Below are positions 26,883 through 33,602 of a stretch of DNA of 64,000 nucleotides, one piece after another. Numbering within the stretch: position 1 is the first letter of the stretch; each line of letters begins with the position of its first letter. Both the position numbers and the translations under genes were made by a program. The notes under the pieces are model-generated. The model worked only from the letters and a program-made list of their open reading frames with translations, did not search any database and was not told the DNA's origin. Source of the stretch: Sulfitobacter sp. F26204 (GTDB taxonomy: Bacteria > Pseudomonadota > Alphaproteobacteria > Rhodobacterales > Rhodobacteraceae); assembly GCF_026410305.1 (NCBI RefSeq), contig NZ_JAPMLQ010000001.1:124001-188000 (forward strand), written 5' to 3'.

Positions 26883-27656
26883 ATGTCCAAAATTTCATTC
26901 GGCTTTCTGGATGGCAAGATGTTCTCAAGGAATATCCAGCGATGGGCGCGTGCGGCCCGCCGCGCGCACCTGACCGAACTGCCGGTTCTGCGTCGGCAGC
27001 GCAATCGCGCACGCGTGTTGAAAACCCATCTGGACAAGCTGATCCATACCGCTGACGAACGCCTTGCCTTGCCGATGATTGGCTCGACCAGCTTTGCCAA
27101 ACCGCATAACGCCGATTGGGCCTGGCGCCCGGAACTCTGGCGGGGGCCACTGGCAACGCCGGGCTTCTCTGCCGTACAGACCAAATCAATGCTGGGCAAT
27201 GAAGTCACCTTGTTTCATGACTGTGAATTCTCCGAATTGACCCTGCGCCAGTTGCGCAACCTACGCGAGGAAGACCTGGCACCATATGGCCTGCGTCTGG
27301 ACGTTTTCCAGTTTGACGGCTCGTTCCTGTCACTGGTGATTGATCTGCCTGCCGAAGGCACAGACAACCTCAAGCGCACACATCTGTTGCGGATGGATGC
27401 GTTGGTCGAGATGGAAAAACCGCTTGAGATATTCGCCAGACTCAACATCAAACACGGGCCCAACACCGAACAGATCGTTCGTGAACTGCCTCTACACGAG
27501 GAAAACCACCGCGTCGAATTTGACCTGGCCTATTCCAATCTCAACGAAAAACGGGTTGAGCGGGCGTGGGTCGATCTGATCTTTGAGGGGCCGCAGATGA
27601 ACCAGGTGATCCTGCGCGATCTCACCTTTTCACGTCGTCCCCGTGCGCATCTATAG
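26883..27656 (+). CDS. DUF6478 family protein
   Basis: 257 residues; I recognise it as a Rhodobacterales conserved protein of the DUF6478 type. Features are a basic N-terminus (RWARAARRAHL), a GSTSFAKPHNADWAWRPELW block and strand-rich segments (EVTLFHDCEFSELTLRQ, FDGSFLSLVIDLP) that look like a beta-sandwich. An in-frame ATG 60 nt upstream exists; the internal MSKISFGFL start fits better. It is followed 15 nt later by a small gene on the same strand. Function unknown. Confidence 0.7.
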   Translation: MSKISFGFLDGKMFSRNIQRWARAARRAHLTELPVLRRQRNRARVLKTHLDKLIHTADERLALPMIGSTSFAKPHNADWAWRPELWRGPLATPGFSAVQTKSMLGNEVTLFHDCEFSELTLRQLRNLREEDLAPYGLRLDVFQFDGSFLSLVIDLPAEGTDNLKRTHLLRMDALVEMEKPLEIFARLNIKHGPNTEQIVRELPLHEENHRVEFDLAYSNLNEKRVERAWVDLIFEGPQMNQVILRDLTFSRRPRAHL

Positions 27657-27671
27657 AAAGGGCCGAACGCC

Positions 27672-28049
27672 ATGTCATCGTTGCAACTGACCAAAACCAA
27701 GATGAAAGAAGGCGTCTGGCAAGGTATCATCACCGGCCTTACAGATGATGATGCGAAGCCTAAGATCGAGGTGACGCTTGAGGGCATCGCCGTTCCAGAC
27801 ATCCTGCTGACCTACAATCAAAGCGCGGATCACTGGACCCTGTCCGTGCCGATCCCTGCACGGGCGATTGCCGATGGTGTTCAAACCCTGATCATTTCAG
27901 ATTCCGATACAAACACGAAAATCGGCCACATTACCTTGATTTCAGGTGAAGCATTGGCAGATGATATTCGCGCCGAAATGGACCTGCTACGGGCCGAACT
28001 CGACATGCTCAAAAGCGCATTCCGGCGTCATTGCGTCGAAACCGGCTAA
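27672..28049 (+). CDS. Conserved hypothetical protein, 125 aa
   Basis: Beta-rich N-terminal part (GVWQGIITGLTDD, KIEVTLEGIAVPDI, HWTLSVPIPARAI) and a C-terminal amphipathic helix with heptad-like leucines (ADDIRAEMDLLRAELDMLK) that could form a coiled coil. AAAGGGCCGAACGCC precedes the ATG. Its place 15 nt behind the DUF6478 gene suggests one operon and a joint role. No family recognised. Confidence 0.65.
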   Translation: MSSLQLTKTKMKEGVWQGIITGLTDDDAKPKIEVTLEGIAVPDILLTYNQSADHWTLSVPIPARAIADGVQTLIISDSDTNTKIGHITLISGEALADDIRAEMDLLRAELDMLKSAFRRHCVETG

Positions 28050-28099
28050 CGCTGCGCGCTAACTCATGCGCACCAAATACTGGCCCTGCCTGTGGCCAG

Positions 28100-28648
28100 C
28101 TATGCTTGGAAAAAATGAACTTCCGGCCCGGTGATCCGGCTGATCGCATTCCCCGTGTTGATCGCACTATAGACGGACCATGGCGGTCGCGCTGTCTCGT
28201 TCACATTACGATACACCCAGCTTCTGTCTTCCATTATCCTTAGCGATTGCGACAAGGCCCGGTCGGTGATCGAGCTGAGGTTACGCTTGATCTCATTAAA
28301 CCGGCAGGGTGTATGGAGCGACGTCAGTATCGGCACCGTCCATGTCCGGCGCAACAGGTCGTGATCTTCCTTGCCTGCCGCGTTCAAGATCTTGCTCGCC
28401 ATTGCCGCTGCCGGAATGCCCGCCGCCGTGAGGCGGAACTCCGGACGCAGCGGATGCCCATGCCCCGGATTTCGCTCCATCAGTCCGATCCTGACAAGAT
28501 GCTCCATGCTTTGCGCAAACGCGGCCCGGCCCGCACCGGTGGCGGCAAGCAATGTGGCCTGACGCCCCGCCACACCCTCATGCAGGCTCGACAATATGGG
28601 CAATGCCCAAGCCTTTGATGTGATATTGACAAGTGAATCAATGTACAT
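28100..28648 (-). CDS. Transcriptional regulator with two winged-helix (HxlR-like) domains
   Basis: 182 residues. Two segments look like repeats of one wHTH fold: SKAWALPILSSLHEGVAGR (11-29) with MEHLVRIGLMERN, and RRTWTVPILTSLHTPCRFNE (99-118) with LSQSLRIMEDRSWVYRNVN. Both have the W-x-x-P-I-L-x-S-L start typical of HxlR-type regulators. It is divergent from a VOC-family gene, and a dyad-symmetric sequence lies in the 39-nt gap and its own first codons. Autoregulation and control of the VOC gene are inferred. Confidence 0.75.
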   Translation of the reverse strand: MYIDSLVNITSKAWALPILSSLHEGVAGRQATLLAATGAGRAAFAQSMEHLVRIGLMERNPGHGHPLRPEFRLTAAGIPAAAMASKILNAAGKEDHDLLRRTWTVPILTSLHTPCRFNEIKRNLSSITDRALSQSLRIMEDRSWVYRNVNETARPPWSVYSAINTGNAISRITGPEVHFFQA

Positions 28649-28676
28649 AAAGTATAGTTAATACATTTTTACTTGT
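28629..28676. promoter_or_regulatory. Candidate operator dyad between the HxlR-like and VOC genes
   Basis: The left half ACAAGTGAATCAATGTA (28629-28645) and the inverse of the right half, ACAAGTAAAAATGTA (28662-28676), share ACAAGT and ATGTA with slightly different spacing. The left half covers the first codon of the regulator. AT-rich centre with no gene. Confidence 0.4.
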
Positions 28677-28687
28677 TAGGAAAGCCC

Positions 28688-29065
28688 ATGTCACTTGTTT
28701 CAGTCGATCAGACCATCACCATTGCCCTTTCTGTGACTGACCGCCACGCAAGCGCCAAATGGTACGGCGACATGCTGGGGTTCGAAACGCTCTATCATGC
28801 GGACGAGGCAGGCTGGAGCGAGCTGCAAACCAACACCCCCGGCGTGGCACTGGGCCTTGGGGAACATACCAAACCCGCGCCGGGAAACTGCGTTCCGGTT
28901 TTTGGCATCGCGGATCTGGACAGCGCGCGCGCGAAACTGGAACAGGCAAATGTGAAATTCGACGGTGAAACCGATGTGGTCGAAGGCATGGTCAAAACCG
29001 CCACATTCTATGACCCTGACAACAACGCCCTCATGCTCGCTCAGGATCTGACAACCGGCACCTGA
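28688..29065 (+). CDS. VOC family protein (glyoxalase/dioxygenase-like)
   Basis: 125 residues with the paired beta-alpha-beta-beta-beta layout: ITIALSVTDRHASAKWYGDM, LGFETLYHADEAGWSEL, and the second half VPVFGIADLDSARAKLEQA, ending TATFYDPDNNALMLAQ. The last stretch is a typical VOC metal-site end. The ATG at 28688 follows AGGAAAGCCC. Divergent from the double winged-helix regulator. Substrate unknown; members include glyoxalase I and resistance proteins. Confidence 0.85.
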   Translation: MSLVSVDQTITIALSVTDRHASAKWYGDMLGFETLYHADEAGWSELQTNTPGVALGLGEHTKPAPGNCVPVFGIADLDSARAKLEQANVKFDGETDVVEGMVKTATFYDPDNNALMLAQDLTTGT

Positions 29066-29079
29066 CCCCCCCCCTGAAA

Positions 29080-29113
29080 AAATGGCCCCGCTGTCACCAG
29101 CGAGGCCCCATTT
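29080..29113 (-). terminator. Terminator of the gpmI-envC-ctpA operon
   Basis: AAATGG (29080-29085) pairs with CCATTT (29108-29113), and CGCTG pairs with CAGCG around a TCAC loop. On the minus strand the stem is followed by a run of T (complement of the A-run 29076-29082). It may also serve the convergent VOC gene. Confidence 0.7.
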
Positions 29114-29131
29114 CCAACCAAATATCGGACT

Positions 29132-30466
29132 TTATTCTTTCGGACCAAGCGCCGAAAGGCCTTTCAGAATATCAATGGCATATGCCAACTGATAATCTTC
29201 TTCACGCAAATCCGCCGCGGCTTCGGCCTTGGCGCGGTCATCCATGATCTGTTTGATCTGGTCCTCTGTCAGGCTGTCGTTGTTCAGGCTGCCGCGCAGA
29301 TCCGCTTCGGAACGGCGTGGACGCAAGGCCGATTCTTCCTCTGCTGTCTCAACCTTGGGACGCGGCTGCGCCACAACGATGTCCGGAGACACGCCCAGCG
29401 CCTGGATCGAACGGCCCGAAGGTGTATAGTAGCGTGCCGTGGTCAGGCGCATCGCGCTGTTGCCCCGCAACGGCATCACAGTCTGCACCGAACCTTTGCC
29501 GAAACTCTTGGTCCCGACAATAATCGCCCGGCGGTGATCCTGCAACGCACCTGCAACAATCTCGGATGCGCTGGCCGAACCGCCGTTGATCAGCACGACA
29601 ATCGGTTTGCCCATGCTCAAATCACCCGGCGTGGCGTTCACACGGTCGCCATCACTCAATTCACGACCACGGGTTGAAACAATCTCGCCTTCTTCAAGGA
29701 AAGCATCCGAAATCGCGATGGCCTGGTTCAACAACCCACCAGGGTTATTGCGCAGGTCAAGCACGATACCGTTGATATTTTCAATACCACCCGCCGCTTC
29801 GAACTGCGCTTCCAGACCTTCTTTCATTTTCGGGTAGGTCTGTTCGTTGAAGGTGGTCAGGCGCAAGACGGCTGTTTGCCCCACAGTGCGGGCAGTGGCT
29901 GCAGTCAACTGGATCGTGTCACGAATAATCGCGACATCAAACGGCTCTGCCTCTCCTTCACGCACAACGGTGATCACGATCTCGGATCCCACAGGCCCGC
30001 GCATCAATTCGACTGCATCATCCAGCACCAGACCCAACAGGCTCTCTCCATCTACATGGGTGATGAAATCGCCCGCTTCGATGCCCGCTTCGTCCGCCGG
30101 TGTGCCGTCAATCGGCGATACGACCTTTACGAAACCTTCCTCCTGCGTCACCTCGATTCCCAAACCGCCAAATTCGCCCCGTGTCTGCTCGCGCATTTTG
30201 GCAGCGTCCTTGGGTGACAGATAGCTGGAATGAGGATCAAGCGAGGTCAACATGCCGTTGATGGCCGCCTCAATCAATTCGCTGCTGTCGGTCTCGGTCA
30301 CATATTGCGCACGAATGCGTTCAAAAATGTCACCGAAAAGATCCAGTTGCTCATAGACATTTTCGGTCTTGGCGCTTTCTTGTGCCAACAGGGGGGCTGC
30401 AATCTGGGTCGTAGCGATTACACCCAGTACCGTGCCACCGACCGCAGCCATTACAAATTTCTTCAT
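29132..30466 (-). CDS. ctpA: C-terminal processing protease CtpA (S41 family)
   Basis: Periplasmic serine/lysine protease. MKKFVMAAVGGTVLGVIATT begins a signal peptide or anchor; a PDZ domain spans about 100-180; the catalytic Ser299 lies in NGGSASASEI and Lys324 in TKSFGKGSVQ. The ATG at 30466 is preceded by GGA seven nt upstream; an ATG at 30478, overlapping the envC stop, is the alternative. Last gene of the gpmI-envC-ctpA run, in which homologues of EnvC/CtpA manage peptidoglycan hydrolases. Confidence 0.93.
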   Translation of the reverse strand: MKKFVMAAVGGTVLGVIATTQIAAPLLAQESAKTENVYEQLDLFGDIFERIRAQYVTETDSSELIEAAINGMLTSLDPHSSYLSPKDAAKMREQTRGEFGGLGIEVTQEEGFVKVVSPIDGTPADEAGIEAGDFITHVDGESLLGLVLDDAVELMRGPVGSEIVITVVREGEAEPFDVAIIRDTIQLTAATARTVGQTAVLRLTTFNEQTYPKMKEGLEAQFEAAGGIENINGIVLDLRNNPGGLLNQAIAISDAFLEEGEIVSTRGRELSDGDRVNATPGDLSMGKPIVVLINGGSASASEIVAGALQDHRRAIIVGTKSFGKGSVQTVMPLRGNSAMRLTTARYYTPSGRSIQALGVSPDIVVAQPRPKVETAEEESALRPRRSEADLRGSLNNDSLTEDQIKQIMDDRAKAEAAADLREEDYQLAYAIDILKGLSALGPKE

Positions 30467-30470
30467 CTTG

Positions 30471-31604
30471 CTATCCATCCTCGTCCGTTCGGAACCAAAG
30501 CTCTGGGTCCTGTGGCGTATTGTTTTCTCTTACTTCTATATAGAGCGTTTCTGAACGCTCGTTGCCAGACCCTTCACGAAGGGGTGACCATTCGGTGCCG
30601 TCTTGCGGCAATGCGCCGCCCATCAACCCGATGGGCGTGCCCCCCGCGATCACCTGCCCTGTTTCGCCATAGACCACATCAAGCCCTGCAATAACAAATA
30701 GCGTATCGGCCTGCGGTTCAAGTATGACAACATTGCCGAAATCCAGCAACACACCCGCATAGCGAATCGTCGCCGCCGTCGGGCTGGTGACAATCGCCCC
30801 GGGCCGCGTGGCAAGGATCAGACCGGGGCGCCGCACACCCACCGCATCCGCCTCGTTTGCACGTCGCAGGACCAGACCTTGCGCCGGCAAGGGCAAGGCA
30901 CCGATTTGCCCATCAAGCGTGGCAGGTGCCGGTTCAACTTCATCCGTGATGATTTCAGACAGGCCGCTGGCAAAACCGTCCAGCGTTTCGGTCGAAGCGA
31001 TCAGGATACCGGTGCGCACAGGGTCCGCGGTAAAGCGCATGGGCAAGTCGGTTCTGTTCGCCATCGCCTGATTCAATGCGGCACGCGCTTCCTGCACCTG
31101 CGTCAACCCCACCTGCAGACGCTTGGCCGCATCCGCCTGCAGGGCACGCAGGGTCTGTACATTCTCCAGATCGGTGCGCAGGGCATCAGCGCGCTTGTTC
31201 AATGCCGGCGTCAGTTCCGCCAGCAACATGCCCGCCCGTGCCGTGCCGGTCGGCCCATCAGGATGCAACAAGATCACCGGCGAGGGCACGCCCCCCATGC
31301 TTTGCAACACCCCAAGAAGTTCAGCAACCTCCTCATCACGTGATTGCAGTTTCGCGGTCAGCTGCGCTTCGTTGATCGCAGCACCGCGCAGCCCGGCACG
31401 CATTGCACCCAGCCCGGATTCGAAGGCTTGAATGGTTGTGGTCAACGCCCGCACTCGATCCCGCGCGCTCTCGGCCTCGTCCAACATGGCAGACGCCTCT
31501 TCCAGGGCCTGCGCCGCCTCGCGTGCCAGCTCCGCCGTCGGCGACTGCCCCAGCAGGCAACCTGGCCATAACAGGGCCATTATCAGTCCAAGGTGCTTCA
31601 TCAT
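30471..31604 (-). CDS. Murein hydrolase activator, EnvC family
   Basis: 377 residues: signal peptide (MKHLGLIMALLWPGCLLG), a long coiled coil (about 25-215, e.g. LAREAAQALEEASAMLDEAE) and a C-terminal LytM/M23 domain. The LytM zinc ligands are absent: the expected H-x-G-x-D position reads VRRPGLILATRPGA, and the later H-x-H reads GLDVVYGE. This matches EnvC-type activators, which switch on amidases without own activity. Its start overlaps the gpmI stop (ATGA). Confidence 0.87.
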   Translation of the reverse strand: MMKHLGLIMALLWPGCLLGQSPTAELAREAAQALEEASAMLDEAESARDRVRALTTTIQAFESGLGAMRAGLRGAAINEAQLTAKLQSRDEEVAELLGVLQSMGGVPSPVILLHPDGPTGTARAGMLLAELTPALNKRADALRTDLENVQTLRALQADAAKRLQVGLTQVQEARAALNQAMANRTDLPMRFTADPVRTGILIASTETLDGFASGLSEIITDEVEPAPATLDGQIGALPLPAQGLVLRRANEADAVGVRRPGLILATRPGAIVTSPTAATIRYAGVLLDFGNVVILEPQADTLFVIAGLDVVYGETGQVIAGGTPIGLMGGALPQDGTEWSPLREGSGNERSETLYIEVRENNTPQDPELWFRTDEDG

Positions 31605-33118
31605 ATGATCAAGGAAACGCCGGTCATTTCAGAAGGAGGTTCCAGCCCCATCAGCGCCAGAAGCGTCGGTGCGAGATCTGCCAGCCGCCCATCCCGCAAT
31701 TGCACCCCCTCTGGCCCGCCAACCAATATCACCGGCACAGGATTCAGCGTATGCGCCGTATGCGCTCCCCCGGTTTCAGGATCGATCATCACTTCGCAAT
31801 TGCCGTGATCCGCCGTTACAATCATGGCACCGCCAGCAGCCTCCAGCGCCGCCAACACCCGTCCCAAACCGGCATCTACCGCCGCACAGGCCGCCATCGC
31901 CGCGGCCAGGTCCCCCGTATGACCGACCATGTCGGGATTGGCATAGTTCACGACAATCAGGTCATAACCTTCCTTGATCGCCTGGACAAAATGATCCGTT
32001 ACCTCGCCGGATGACATCTCCGGTTGCAAATCATAGGTCGCAACTGAAGGTGATTTCGGCATCTGACGCACTTCTCCCGCAAAGACCGTTTCTTCGCCAC
32101 CATTCAGGAAGAATGTCACATGCGGGTATTTTTCAGTTTCGGCCAACCGGAACTGGCGCAGTCCATGTTTTGCCACCCAATCGCCCAACGTATTGGGCAA
32201 TTCAGGCTTGTGATACATCGTTGACATATAGGCGGCATGATCGGCCGAATATTGCGCCATGCCCATGACCGCCGCCCACGTCGGGCGTGCCCCGACCTCA
32301 AAAGCGGCAAAGAACGGATCTGCCAGCGCCGCCATGATCTCGCGCGCCCGATCCGCACGAAAGTTCAAACAGAACAAACCATCGCCATCCTGCGCACCGG
32401 CATAGCCTTTCAACGCCGTGGCCTGAATGAACTCATCGTCCTCTCCCCTGCGATAGGCGTTTTCCACAGCCCCCTGCGCCGAGGTCCCGCCCAGCCCACC
32501 GCCATGTAATACCGCATCGGCCGCCTGCGCGATTCGCTCCCAGCGATTGTCGCGGTCCATTGCAAAATAACGCCCCGTGACGGTGACAATTTCCACCGCC
32601 TCCGGCAAGGCCGCCTGCAAGATCTCGAAATACCCCAGGGCCGACCGGGGTGCCACGTCGCGCCCATCGGTCAGCGCATGGATCTTCACCGGCACACCGG
32701 CCACATCCAGGGCATGGGCCGCCGCGATCATATGGTTTATATGCCCGTGCACACCACCATCGGAAACGACCCCCAAAAGATGCGCAGTGCCACCTGAGCC
32801 CTTCATCTTGCCAATAAACTCATTCAACGGTGGCTGCCGCGCAAAGCTCCCGTCTTCGATCGCCAGATCGATCTGGCCCAGGTCCATCGCAACGACACGC
32901 CCCGCACCAATGTTGGTATGCCCCACTTCGGAATTGCCCATCTGCCCTCGGGGCAGACCGACGTCGGGGCCGTGGGTGATCAGCGCTGCCTTGGGGCAGG
33001 TTGCCATGATCTTGTCCATGTTCGGCGTATCTGCCAGCACGGGCGCATTACCCACACGCCGGTCGCTCAGGCCCCAGCCATCCAGAATGCACAGAACCAC
33101 AGGTCTTGGAGCGCTCAT
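31601..33118 (-). CDS. gpmI: 2,3-bisphosphoglycerate-independent phosphoglycerate mutase
   Basis: Interconverts 3- and 2-phosphoglycerate in glycolysis/gluconeogenesis; manganese-dependent, cytosolic. 505 residues. The alkaline-phosphatase-like metal site begins CILDGWGLSDRR (Asp13), and the phosphoserine Ser63 lies in GQMGNSEVGHTNIGAGR. The C-terminal metal half has ADHGNCEVMIDPETGGAHTAH. The ATG at 33118 follows GAGGCAGAACAA; 27 upstream in-frame residues were rejected. First gene of the operon with envC and ctpA, a known alphaproteobacterial order. Confidence 0.96.
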   Translation of the reverse strand: MSAPRPVVLCILDGWGLSDRRVGNAPVLADTPNMDKIMATCPKAALITHGPDVGLPRGQMGNSEVGHTNIGAGRVVAMDLGQIDLAIEDGSFARQPPLNEFIGKMKGSGGTAHLLGVVSDGGVHGHINHMIAAAHALDVAGVPVKIHALTDGRDVAPRSALGYFEILQAALPEAVEIVTVTGRYFAMDRDNRWERIAQAADAVLHGGGLGGTSAQGAVENAYRRGEDDEFIQATALKGYAGAQDGDGLFCLNFRADRAREIMAALADPFFAAFEVGARPTWAAVMGMAQYSADHAAYMSTMYHKPELPNTLGDWVAKHGLRQFRLAETEKYPHVTFFLNGGEETVFAGEVRQMPKSPSVATYDLQPEMSSGEVTDHFVQAIKEGYDLIVVNYANPDMVGHTGDLAAAMAACAAVDAGLGRVLAALEAAGGAMIVTADHGNCEVMIDPETGGAHTAHTLNPVPVILVGGPEGVQLRDGRLADLAPTLLALMGLEPPSEMTGVSLII

Positions 33119-33284
33119 TTGTTCTGCCTCACCGCTTGATTTGCCGTCTTTTACCCTGTTGCGGGGATGGCGGGAACCACTTTGTGTACAGCTTTGCAAG
33201 ATGTGATTTGATCATCTCCCCCTTGCTGCGCTGTGACCCTTTGGGCATAAGAGTTCACAGCTTAGTTCAACCCAAGGAAACCCC

Positions 33285-33464
33285 ATGAGCCAGCCCGCGC
33301 CAGAGACACGGATCGTGAACACCTATCGCATTGCCTGTGACGGCAGCGAAGGTCCGCTTGGCCATCCCCGCGTCTGGTTGCAGATTCCCAGGGATGTCGG
33401 CTTCGTCGAATGCGGCTATTGTGATTGCAAATTTGTTCATGCGGATTTCGAAGGCAAGGTCTGA
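33285..33464 (+). CDS. Zinc-finger domain protein (CHCC / NDUFS6-like), 59 aa
   Basis: A 59-codon gene. The product has one cysteine in IACDGSEG, a histidine in [10 protein letters not shown], and the pair CGYCDCKFV; this C-H-C-C pattern is that of the zf-CHCC family, related to the zinc subunit NDUFS6 of respiratory complex I. AAGGAAACCCC precedes the ATG. The leader holds a perfect 7-bp inverted repeat, GCTGTGA (33230-33236) and TCACAGC (33255-33261). Alone on its strand, divergent from gpmI. Confidence 0.85.
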   Translation: MSQPAPETRIVNTYRIACDGSEGPLGHPRVWLQIPRDVGFVECGYCDCKFVHADFEGKV

Positions 33465-33519
33465 ACCCCAGCAGGCGGTTCGCGCCCGTGGCACCGGTGG
33501 ATGAGTTTAGAGGCAAGAT

Positions 33520-33566
33520 GAAGCAACAGGAGGGGCGCAAACCCCTCTGGTAGCACCTGCTGCTTC
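33520..33566 (+). other. Structured hairpin between the zinc-finger gene and polA
   Basis: Three nested helices: GAAGCA/TGCTTC, CAGG/CCTG and AGGGG/CCCCT around a CGCAAA loop, with a 9-nt bulge on the 3' side. No T-run follows, so it is either a poor terminator or part of the polA leader, 37 nt before its start. Confidence 0.55.
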
Positions 33567-33602
33567 GTGGCAAAAGACAGCATGCACCGAGGGAGAACGC
33601 GC

